DNA from: QQWI01 sp964522015
Lineage (GTDB): Bacteria; Bacillota; Clostridia; Peptostreptococcales; Acidaminobacteraceae
Assembly (NCBI GenBank): GCA_964522015.1
Contig: CAZFST010000018.1
Location: 23,122-87,121, forward strand
Direction: 5' to 3'
Length of the DNA stretch: 64,000 bases
Shown here piece after piece: positions 26,604-33,665 of the stretch. The notes below the pieces were generated by a model. It saw only the letters and a list, made by a program, of their open reading frames with translations, was not told where the DNA came from and ran no database searches. Within the stretch, counting starts at the first letter, position 1; the number at the start of each line of letters is the position of its first letter. Made by a program: the position numbers and the translations under genes.

Positions 26604-27316
26604 TAAAACTCTCCTCTCACAATGGTACCAATTTCTTCACCTTGGATAACGCGTCTAATATTATCTGTATCTTCTAATGCAAATACAATAATTGGAATAT
26701 TATTCTCCATACAAAGAGTTGCGGCGGTTTGATCCATAACCCCAAGACGCTTATCGATAATATCTTTGTAGGTTAATCGGTCAAACTTAACAGCATTTGG
26801 ATCAATGTTAGGATCCGCACTATAAACACCGTCCACTTTTTTTGCCAACAAAATAACATCTGCAGCAATTTCTGCAGCTCTTAGAGCAGCAGTTGTATCT
26901 GTAGAGAAAAATGGATTTCCTGTCCCAGCAGCAAAGATGACCACTCGACCTTTTTCTAAATGTCTGTTGGCCCGTCGCTTAATATATGGTTCTGCAATTT
27001 GACGCATTTCGATGGCGCTCATGACCCGGGTAGGTACCGCTAAATTATCTAGAGCATCCTGTATCGCCAATGAGTTAATGACAGTTGCAAGCATCCCCAT
27101 ATAATCGGCAGTTGTGCGATCCATATCGTCGCTAGTTCTACCCCGCCAGAAGTTACCGCCACCAATGACAACTGCTACTTCAACACCTTCGTCAATTAAA
27201 AACTTGATTTGTCCAGCAACATCCCTAACCATTAAATGGTCGATGCCTGAACCTTTTTCTCCCGCTAAAGCCTCACCACTTAATTTCAGTACGACACGTT
27301 TATAAATTGCTTTCAC
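26603..27316 (-). CDS. pyrH: UMP kinase
   Basis: A 237-residue bacterial UMP kinase of the amino acid kinase fold that converts UMP to UDP. VVLKLSGEAL, VVIGGGNFWRGR and the FAAGTGNPFFSTDTTAALRA segment are typical. It starts with GTG, preceded by GGAGG six bases upstream. A strong -10 lies upstream, after the tsf terminator, so it probably begins the pyrH-frr-uppS-cdsA unit. Confidence 0.96.
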   Translation of the reverse strand: MKAIYKRVVLKLSGEALAGEKGSGIDHLMVRDVAGQIKFLIDEGVEVAVVIGGGNFWRGRTSDDMDRTTADYMGMLATVINSLAIQDALDNLAVPTRVMSAIEMRQIAEPYIKRRANRHLEKGRVVIFAAGTGNPFFSTDTTAALRAAEIAADVILLAKKVDGVYSADPNIDPNAVKFDRLTYKDIIDKRLGVMDQTAATLCMENNIPIIVFALEDTDNIRRVIQGEEIGTIVRGEF

Positions 27317-27348
27317 GACTGACCTCCAATTTAGAATGCCTTAATTCC

Positions 27349-27354
27349 ATTATA
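27349..27354 (-). promoter_or_regulatory. Possible pyrH promoter (-10 only)
   Basis: Minus strand TGCGGTATAATGG contains a perfect TATAAT about 32 bp before the pyrH start. No recognisable -35 is present at 16-18 bp; that stretch is the T-rich tail of the tsf terminator. Confidence 0.42.
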
Positions 27355-27370
27355 CCGCATTTTCGAAGAA

Positions 27371-27408
27371 AAAAACTCTCAAAAAAGGAGCACTTAACGG
27401 TGCTCCTT
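27371..27408 (-). terminator. Intrinsic terminator after tsf
   Basis: A nine-bp stem (AAGGAGCAC, 27400-27408 with 27385-27393), a six-base loop and TTTTTT on the minus strand, starting seven bases after the tsf stop. Confidence 0.9.
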
Positions 27409-27414
27409 CATCAC

Positions 27415-28065
27415 TTATTTATTTGCAATCGTTTTAGCTACTTCATCTGCAAAGTTTTCTTCAACTTTTTCGATACCTTCGCCAAGTTCATATCGAGTAA
27501 ATCTTCTAATTGAGATATTTTCGCCAATCTTTGCGATTTTTTCGAGCAATAATTGTTGAATTGTCTTGTCGCCATCTTTGATAAATGACTGTTCTAGCAA
27601 GCATGATTCTTTATAATACTTTTCAACGCGACCTTCGACCATTTTATCGATAATTTTTTCAGGCTTGCCTTCGTTGATGGCTTGCTGTCTAAGAATTTCT
27701 CTTTCTTCATCCAAGATTTCAGCCGGTACTTCTTCACGTCTAATGTATTTAGGATTTGCAGCAGCGATTTGCATAGCAACATCACGACCAAATTCTTGGA
27801 ATTCATCTAATTTACCAACAAAGTCAGTTTCAGAGTTGATTTCTACAATAACCCCAATTCTACCACCGTGGACATAAGATATAATTGCGCCTTCTGATGC
27901 AACTCGACCAGCTTTTTTAGCAGCTTTAGCAAGACCTTTTTCACGAAGTAATTTGATAGCTTCATCTAAATTGCCATCAGTTTCAACCAATGCATTTTTG
28001 CAATCCAACATACCAGCGCTAGTAATTTCTCTTAATTCTTTTACCATTTGAGCAGTTACGGCCAT
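27415..28065 (-). CDS. tsf: Elongation factor Ts
   Basis: A 216-residue nucleotide-exchange factor for EF-Tu. The N-terminal UBA-like domain (VKELREITSAGMLDCKNAL) and the IVEINSETDFV core segment are clear. It is shorter than B. subtilis or E. coli EF-Ts (about 280-295) because the second core subdomain is reduced; short forms are known. ATG 28065 follows AAGGAGG; the frame extends six codons further without a ribosome binding site. Confidence 0.95.
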   Translation of the reverse strand: MAVTAQMVKELREITSAGMLDCKNALVETDGNLDEAIKLLREKGLAKAAKKAGRVASEGAIISYVHGGRIGVIVEINSETDFVGKLDEFQEFGRDVAMQIAAANPKYIRREEVPAEILDEEREILRQQAINEGKPEKIIDKMVEGRVEKYYKESCLLEQSFIKDGDKTIQQLLLEKIAKIGENISIRRFTRYELGEGIEKVEENFADEVAKTIANK

Positions 28066-28087
28066 GAGAATCCTCCTTAGCATAGGG

Positions 28088-28113
28088 AAAAGTAAGAGTT
28101 AACTCTTACTTTT
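28088..28113. promoter_or_regulatory. 26-bp perfect palindrome between rpsB and tsf
   Basis: AAAAGTAAGAGTT and its exact complement form a perfect inverted repeat. As RNA it makes an 11-bp hairpin with a UUAA loop. It is followed by CCC rather than a U run, so it is not a clear terminator; mRNA processing or partial attenuation between the two genes is possible. Confidence 0.6.
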
Positions 28114-28138
28114 CTTTGTATTTTCTATCGACAGAAGC

Positions 28139-28888
28139 TTAAGCTTCTACAGTTTCTTCTTGTGACTCATCAGCGACAGCTTCAACAGAAGTATCTTCTA
28201 GTTGAACGCCTTGCTTGCCTTCAAGAACAGCATTAGCCATAGCACCAGTAATCAATTTGACGGCACGGATTGCATCGTCGTTACCAGGGATAACCAAGTC
28301 AACTTCGTCTGGATCGCAGTTTGTATCAACGATTGATACTACTGGGATACCCAAAAGTTGTGCTTCTTTGATAGCAATTCTTTCTTTTCTTGGGTCAACA
28401 ACAAACAGTACATCTGGAATAGATGTCATGTTTTTGATACCACCTAAGAATTTTTCAAGTCTGTCTTTTTGTTTACGTAATTGAATAACTTCTTTTTTAG
28501 GAAGGGCTTCAAAAGTACCATCAAGCTCTTGTCTTTCAAGTTCAAACAATAAATCAATACTCTTTTTAATTGTAGAGTAGTTAGTCAACATGCCACCCAA
28601 CCATCTTTGGCTGACGAAAAATTGACCGCAACGTCTTGATTCTTGCTCAATTGCTTCTTGAGCTTGTTTCTTTGTACCTACAAAAAGAACAGTACCGCCA
28701 TCAGCAACAATGTCTTTGATGAAAGCATAAGCTTTATCAATTTGCTTTGTTGTCTTTTGAAGATCGATGATATAAATACCATTTCTTTCTGTAAAGATGT
28801 AACGCGCCATTTTTGGGTTCCATCTTCTTGTTTGGTGACCAAAGTGAACACCAGCTTCAAGTAATTGCTTCATTGATACAACTGCCAT
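28139..28888 (-). CDS. rpsB: 30S ribosomal protein S2
   Basis: A 249-residue S2, which joins the 30S subunit late and binds at the head-body junction. LEAGVHFGHQTRRWNPKM and the GIPVVSIVDTNCDPD segment are diagnostic. The C-terminal tail is acidic (SVEAVADESQEETVEA). It has its own promoter and a structured leader, so it is expressed apart from the flagellar operon that ends just upstream. Confidence 0.98.
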   Translation of the reverse strand: MAVVSMKQLLEAGVHFGHQTRRWNPKMARYIFTERNGIYIIDLQKTTKQIDKAYAFIKDIVADGGTVLFVGTKKQAQEAIEQESRRCGQFFVSQRWLGGMLTNYSTIKKSIDLLFELERQELDGTFEALPKKEVIQLRKQKDRLEKFLGGIKNMTSIPDVLFVVDPRKERIAIKEAQLLGIPVVSIVDTNCDPDEVDLVIPGNDDAIRAVKLITGAMANAVLEGKQGVQLEDTSVEAVADESQEETVEA

Positions 28889-28914
28889 AATACACCTCCG
28901 AGTTTGTTTTCTTC

Positions 28915-28970
28915 CGTGTCAATCATCTTTACAGTGAACCTTACGGCACCCGACTGTAAATTATGACACG
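28915..28970 (-). promoter_or_regulatory. Structured rpsB leader (candidate S2 autoregulatory RNA)
   Basis: Two nested complementary arms: 28964-28970 with 28915-28921 (outer, CGTGTCA) and 28953-28960 with 28928-28935 (inner, TTTACAGT). They enclose a 17-base loop and are separated by small internal loops. The element lies ~26 bp upstream of the rpsB start and ~70 nt into the transcript. Autoregulation by S2 binding its leader is known in gamma-proteobacteria; this structure is a candidate only. Confidence 0.55.
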
Positions 28971-29036
28971 TGCTAGTTTTTATGATGAAATAGCGAGGCA
29001 AATCAAGTTTTGTTAAGTCCGCTATTCAACTCAAAT

Positions 29037-29065
29037 AGTATAACATATGAAAAGTCCTACGACAA
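29037..29065 (-). promoter_or_regulatory. sigma-A promoter of rpsB-tsf
   Basis: Minus strand TTGTCG (29065-29060), 17-bp spacer, TATACT (29042-29037). It lies just after the stop codon of the SwrB-like gene and gives a leader of about 140 nt. Confidence 0.68.
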
Positions 29066-29087
29066 GCTTTTTAAATGGTATATAGTG

Positions 29088-29546
29088 TTACTTTCTTTGA
29101 GAATCTTTATTAGCATCCAGTCGTCTCAAAAGCGAAACTTTGCCAATACCAATACTCATAATCTTAGCAATATCTTGGTCTGAAAAACCTTGTGAAAAAA
29201 GTCTATAAATAAGATCTCGTTCACTGGTTACATTCTGGTCATCCTTGCTTGGCTTTTCAATTTGTGCAACGGGTTGAATAAGCTCAGGCATGTTTTTATT
29301 AAGTGACTTGATACTAGATTCTACTCGATCTACCCTCTCAGAAAAAACATCTAAAATTTCATAATAACTATAATTCAATTCATCCATTTCACTTCTTAGA
29401 TTTTCAAGATAAGCAAATGAGGAGCCTTCTGTAAGTACTTCGAAACGTCTTATAACAACGCTTAATTCTTTAAGCACCTTTAATAAACGCAAAGCAGCAA
29501 AAAAAACTAGCAATATGCCAATTACAATACTTAAGTAGTAAATCAT
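29088..29546 (-). CDS. SwrB-like membrane protein at the end of the fla/che operon
   Basis: A 152-residue protein with one N-terminal membrane helix (~3-22), a predicted coiled coil (~30-90) and a C-terminal helix-turn-helix-like segment (FSQGFSDQDIAKIMSIGIGK) of the kind found in DUF6115-type proteins. It occupies the position of B. subtilis swrB (ylxL), between sigD and rpsB; SwrB promotes assembly of the flagellar export apparatus and full sigma-D activity. Sequence alone does not prove orthology. Its ATG overlaps the preceding stop by four bases. Confidence 0.6.
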   Translation of the reverse strand: MIYYLSIVIGILLVFFAALRLLKVLKELSVVIRRFEVLTEGSSFAYLENLRSEMDELNYSYYEILDVFSERVDRVESSIKSLNKNMPELIQPVAQIEKPSKDDQNVTSERDLIYRLFSQGFSDQDIAKIMSIGIGKVSLLRRLDANKDSQRK

Positions 29547-29827
29547 ATTTTTAAATCCAAATGCTTGCCTTTAGTTGGGTCATCTTTCGGATTTTCCTTT
29601 TTCTTCTTTTGACCATATTTTTCAGCTTCAAGCTTCTTTTTTATGGTTGCTGCATTTGCTTTTTCTAAAGTTGCCACTTGCTTTTTTTTAAGTTCCGTAG
29701 CGGCTGCTTGTTCATTTTGGACAGCAGTCATTGCATTCTCAAGTCTGTTAACTACAGCGGGTTTGGCTTGGTCAAGTTTAAGCGCCTTAGGTAATAATAC
29801 CTGCATATCTATTGGTCTAATTGGCAT
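29543..29827 (-). CDS. Small conserved-looking protein of unknown function
   Basis: A 94-residue, very basic and Ala/Lys-rich protein. It begins MPIRPIDMQVLLPKA, continues as a long helix with coiled-coil character (~25-70) and ends in a KKKKENPKDDPTKGKHLDLKI tail. AAGGAGG precedes the ATG and the gene is coupled to its neighbours (11 bases after fapA, four-base overlap with the SwrB-like gene), so it is surely expressed. Similar short proteins occur beside fapA and sigma-28 genes in other Clostridia as far as I recall, but no function is known to me. Confidence 0.7.
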   Translation of the reverse strand: MPIRPIDMQVLLPKALKLDQAKPAVVNRLENAMTAVQNEQAAATELKKKQVATLEKANAATIKKKLEAEKYGQKKKKENPKDDPTKGKHLDLKI

Positions 29828-29838
29828 AGGCTGCCTCC

Positions 29839-31245
29839 TTAAAAGCTAAAAGCGCGTATATCAGAATCCTCACGTCTTATAATCGAACGGTAAGTCACTG
29901 CCTTTACATTATAAAAAGTGTTTCCAATACGAATCTTAACACCAGGATAAATCTCGTCTGACTTCACTTTTGAACCCTTAAGTGTTTCGATTAATTCTGT
30001 AACTTCTCTTAGTTTGATTGTAGATTCTTGCATTTGTCTCGTATAATCGGTTCTTGATACTTCTGTTTTATTTAGCATTGCTTTTATTTCAGGATTTCTC
30101 GTTTGTTCAAATTGTTTTGATAACAGTCTTGAAGCCTGAGAAAGTTTTACAATAGTATCCTTTAATTCTTTCAATTCCTCCAGTGATGCTTGATATGCAT
30201 CCATCACCTTGGAGTCAACACCTAGGCGCAATTTCGTCATGGTCCCCATTTCAGATCCAATCATTTTTGCTTCAATATCGTATCTAACTGAAATATCACC
30301 ACCAACCAATAAACCTTTTTTTCCGCGTAGTAGAATAGAACCATCACAAATAATATCAGAATGCATAATCGCATCACATTCGATGTTTCCTGAGCAGAAA
30401 ACGTTTGCGTTATTGATAAATTTGGAAACGATATTGCCACCGATAGTCAACTTAGCTTGATCATGACCTTGAATACCGCCATTAATAAAAAGATTCCCCT
30501 TCGTTGAAATGACTGCACCTTCAACAATACCATTAATAATAATCTCATCTTCAGAAGTAATGCTATAGCCGGTAGTGACATTTCCATTCACAATGATTTT
30601 ACCCTGAAATTCGATGTTACCGGTTTTGACACCTACATCATCATTAATTTCTAATAACTTTATCACTGCTATTTTTTCAGATTCAAACTGAATGCTTCCA
30701 GTTATTTCGGCTACAATTGACAGCCCATCTGCAGACTGGACAACACCCTTTCCAATTTTAAAATTCTTAATTTTTCCTGGCTTTGGTCTAATATTTTTTC
30801 CAGTCACTGTTGTACCCATAGAACCATCTGTAGGCATGGTTCTTGTGGCTAATACATCATCTTTATAAGCTGGTTGAAGGAAATTCATGCTTTTAAAATC
30901 GACAGTCCCATCCACGTTTACCGTAGGATGCGCTTTCATAGCAACGTCAAAAAGATAGGTCACTTCTCCATCTAGTCCATTAACATGAGGAATTCCTTTG
31001 GCTACAAGAATATTTTCGGCAAATCTAGGATTTTTAATAATTGTATCAAGGGCATCTGGAATGATGCCGTATGTAACATTCTTTTTTGAGAGTGCACTCA
31101 TTAACCGATCTTTAGACACAGTAATCTCAGCATCAAACACGTGTAGAGTGATGAATGCTTGATAGTAATCATTCGAAATGTTGACATTTACTTCGTAACC
31201 ATCTTCATGTAAAACGCTTTTATCTTGTGTTGTTATCTCAGACAC
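29839..31245 (-). CDS. FapA/DUF342 polymer-forming-type protein
   Basis: A 468-residue cytoplasmic protein of the FapA (DUF342) family. The N-terminal domain (~1-170) is followed by a right-handed beta-helix made of short Gly/Ile-rich turns (GNVTTGYSITSEDEIIINGI and later turns, ~200-330), then a coiled coil (~345-435) and a short C-terminal domain. It starts with GTG after AGGTGG. The family is frequent in Clostridia and gamma-proteobacteria; its function is poorly known. Position directly after sigD suggests a role in motility or cell envelope organisation. A weak hairpin (31288-31307) lies between it and sigD. Confidence 0.8.
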   Translation of the reverse strand: MSEITTQDKSVLHEDGYEVNVNISNDYYQAFITLHVFDAEITVSKDRLMSALSKKNVTYGIIPDALDTIIKNPRFAENILVAKGIPHVNGLDGEVTYLFDVAMKAHPTVNVDGTVDFKSMNFLQPAYKDDVLATRTMPTDGSMGTTVTGKNIRPKPGKIKNFKIGKGVVQSADGLSIVAEITGSIQFESEKIAVIKLLEINDDVGVKTGNIEFQGKIIVNGNVTTGYSITSEDEIIINGIVEGAVISTKGNLFINGGIQGHDQAKLTIGGNIVSKFINNANVFCSGNIECDAIMHSDIICDGSILLRGKKGLLVGGDISVRYDIEAKMIGSEMGTMTKLRLGVDSKVMDAYQASLEELKELKDTIVKLSQASRLLSKQFEQTRNPEIKAMLNKTEVSRTDYTRQMQESTIKLREVTELIETLKGSKVKSDEIYPGVKIRIGNTFYNVKAVTYRSIIRREDSDIRAFSF

Positions 31246-31309
31246 GTAGACACCACCTTTATCGAGTTTATTTATGACATAGCAACAAGACCATCATTGA
31301 ATGGTCTGT

Positions 31310-32038
31310 TTAATCATCCATAGCGATTTTCAATCTAGAAATAGCCTTGGTGTGCAATTGCGATATCCGTGATTCTGAAATTTCTAATACTTTAGCAATT
31401 TCTTTGTAGGTTAATTCATTATAATAATACAAACTAACTACTAGACGTTCCTTTTCTGGTAAAGTATCTATCGCCTCTTTTAGCAATTGCGTGGTTACTT
31501 TAATATCAAGTGCTTTCTCAGGTTCAAATTCGTGATAATCCGCTTGGATATCAAACCCTACTTGCTCTTCAAATTTCTCTTCTAGTGAGACAACTGAAAA
31601 CGTAGAAACTTCGTTTAATAATTTGCTTAATTCATCTTCAGTTAAAGACATTGAGCTTGCAAGTTGTTCATCAGTAAAATCATTACCATGTTTGATTTGA
31701 AGTAATTCAATAGATGCTTCTAAAATTTTATATTTGTGACGCATACTTCTAGGAACCCAATCCAAATTTCGCAATTGATCAATAATCGCCCCACGAATAC
31801 GGAAGTTTGCATATGTTTCAAACTTCACAGCCTTTTTATGATCGAATTTCTCAATTGCATCGATTAATCCCAAAATACCATAACTCACCAGATCTTCGTA
31901 GTCAACATGATGATTATAATCATTATAAAGGCGCCCCGCAATAATCTTAACCAGTTCAACATAATGAATAATCAATTCATCTTTTGCGCCTTTATCATGC
32001 TTTTCTTTGAAGTTTATCCATAGAAGATCAGTAGGCAT
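31310..32038 (-). CDS. sigD: Flagellar sigma factor sigma-28 (SigD/FliA)
   Basis: A 242-residue alternative sigma factor that directs transcription of late flagellar and chemotaxis genes. Region 2 includes DLVSYGILGLIDAIEKFD and FETYANFRIRGAIIDQLR. Region 3 includes DWVPRSMR, and region 4 ends in the helix-turn-helix YKEIAKVLEISESRISQLH. GAGGGAT precedes the ATG. The anti-sigma factor FlgM is not in the window. Its place near the end of the operon matches B. subtilis, where promoter distance affects SigD levels. Confidence 0.95.
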   Translation of the reverse strand: MPTDLLWINFKEKHDKGAKDELIIHYVELVKIIAGRLYNDYNHHVDYEDLVSYGILGLIDAIEKFDHKKAVKFETYANFRIRGAIIDQLRNLDWVPRSMRHKYKILEASIELLQIKHGNDFTDEQLASSMSLTEDELSKLLNEVSTFSVVSLEEKFEEQVGFDIQADYHEFEPEKALDIKVTTQLLKEAIDTLPEKERLVVSLYYYNELTYKEIAKVLEISESRISQLHTKAISRLKIAMDD

Positions 32039-32047
32039 GTTTATCCC

Positions 32048-32533
32048 TCATATCTGTTTTGTGCCATGTCCAATCGTTTTTATCAGAAGTGAGCCGTCCA
32101 AAGAATCAAACTCAATTGTCCGCCCAAAACTGCCACCCGTATCATCTGCTCTTAACGGAATCCTTAATATTTTAAGTATTTCTTTTACAGCTTCGGCATT
32201 TCTTTCACCAATCTTCATCATGTCGTTCTTGCTTTGAAACGAAAACATCTGAGCACCGCCAGCTATTTTACAGATAAGACGGTTTTTATCTGCTCCTAGT
32301 GCAATCATTTGCCCTAACATTAAATCGATGGCAGTATCGGCAAATTTTGCAGCATTTGTATTATTACGTATCGCTTGACTTGATGGCAACATGATGTGTG
32401 CCATACCCGTTACTTTTGTTTGTGGATCATAGAAGCAAATGCCCACACAGGAGCCTAATCCAAGTGTTGTTAAGACACCTGGATGTTTTGTAACCTTAAG
32501 GTCCGCCATCCCCACTTTAATAAGATCTCTCAT
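32048..32533 (-). CDS. cheD: Chemoreceptor glutamine deamidase CheD
   Basis: A 161-residue enzyme that deamidates receptor glutamines and binds CheC. The catalytic Cys-His pair is visible: C29 in LGLGSCVGIC and H46 in GMAHIMLP, with a threonine near residue 22. AGGAQMF and GRTI segments also match. It overlaps cheC by four bases, the usual arrangement for this interacting pair. Confidence 0.95.
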   Translation of the reverse strand: MRDLIKVGMADLKVTKHPGVLTTLGLGSCVGICFYDPQTKVTGMAHIMLPSSQAIRNNTNAAKFADTAIDLMLGQMIALGADKNRLICKIAGGAQMFSFQSKNDMMKIGERNAEAVKEILKILRIPLRADDTGGSFGRTIEFDSLDGSLLIKTIGHGTKQI

Positions 32534-33156
32534 AGAGTTATCCCTAAACTATTAAATAGAGTTTCGTAAGAGTCTTCGTCAGGGATTAGGAAAAAATAAC
32601 CTTGAACAGAATTTCCACCAAATTCTTCAATAAAATCATTTTCAATAATAAGGATTTTATCTCCAATTAGACCGAATTGTATAGCAGGAACACTTAAAAT
32701 AGCACCTGCCATATCAACAGAAAGCGAAGGGATTGAAATTTGGATATTTAAACCCGTCAGCATGGATAATGATGAAATATAGGAACCAGATAGTATATTT
32801 CCTATTTCCTGCAGAGCCGAAAGACTAAAATCATCAAAAGGCCCATTTGCCATTCCAGGCATCAATAAGTTTATCAAGGTATGTGCAGATTCGGTACTGA
32901 GGACAAACATGATTGTCCCCTCCATATCCCCTTCAATTTTAAAGAAAATACCACAGACTTCAGATTCTTCTCCGCCTAGAAGTTCTGGTACCGTTGAAAA
33001 ATCCATAATATTGACTTTTGGCACTGTCATGTCAACTTTTTTATTAATCATCTTTGCAAGAGCAGTTGCAGCATTACCAGCTCCAATGTTTCCAATTTCC
33101 TTTAGAACGTCTAAAATTATAGAATTATTAACTTTGTCAAAATAGTCTGCCATCAT
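32530..33156 (-). CDS. cheC: CheY-P phosphatase CheC
   Basis: A 208-residue CheC-type phosphatase. Both catalytic signatures are intact: D16-x3-E20-x2-N23-x22-P46 and S113-x3-E117-x2-N120-x22-P143. It dephosphorylates CheY-P and, by sequestering CheD, helps receptor adaptation. Either of two consecutive ATGs could start it. It follows cheW after a 62-bp gap. Confidence 0.95.
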   Translation of the reverse strand: MMADYFDKVNNSIILDVLKEIGNIGAGNAATALAKMINKKVDMTVPKVNIMDFSTVPELLGGEESEVCGIFFKIEGDMEGTIMFVLSTESAHTLINLLMPGMANGPFDDFSLSALQEIGNILSGSYISSLSMLTGLNIQISIPSLSVDMAGAILSVPAIQFGLIGDKILIIENDFIEEFGGNSVQGYFFLIPDEDSYETLFNSLGITL

Positions 33157-33218
33157 TAAACCTCATATTCCTAGTCTACTAAACAGAATAATTGTCTCTG
33201 TCTAGCAATTAAAAGCTT

Positions 33219-33656
33219 TTACTCCTCGTCTACTAATCCAATAACTTTTTTCAAGTCTAGTAACATAATAATACGGTTATTGTGTTTTCCTATTTCTTTA
33301 ACAAAATCTTCTTCTGTAGCGGATTTAATCGCAGGAGCCATATCGATATCATCTTCATTAAGTTGCAATGTTTCTGAAGAAGAATCAACAATGATACCAA
33401 TTTTAAGTTCGTGGTAATTAATAATGACAATACGAGTCTCATCAGTTGTATCTATCGAGGGTAACCCAAATCGCGTTCTTAAATCGACAACAGGTATAAC
33501 TATTCCTCTTAAATTGATAAGACCTTTAACATAAGGCTTTGCATGGGGGACCCGTGTAATATCAACACGTTTCTCAATGTTTTCTACATTATGAATATTT
33601 AGCCCATAATGTTCACCATCTAATCTGAAAATAACAAATTCTCTATTCATACTCAT
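33219..33656 (-). CDS. cheW: Chemotaxis coupling protein CheW
   Basis: A 145-residue adaptor that links receptors to CheA. The double SH3-like fold is recognisable from VENIEKRVDITRVPHAKPYV, GLINLRGIVIPVVDLR and the C-terminal LLDLKKVIGL. GGAGG precedes the ATG. It sits nine bases after cheA. Confidence 0.95.
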   Translation of the reverse strand: MSMNREFVIFRLDGEHYGLNIHNVENIEKRVDITRVPHAKPYVKGLINLRGIVIPVVDLRTRFGLPSIDTTDETRIVIINYHELKIGIIVDSSSETLQLNEDDIDMAPAIKSATEEDFVKEIGKHNNRIIMLLDLKKVIGLVDEE

Positions 33657-33665
33657 ACTCGCCTC

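Noticed and set aside
31288..31307. Hairpin between sigD and fapA as a terminator
   Set aside because: Only seven base pairs and no U run; the fapA ribosome binding site follows closely, so read-through is expected.
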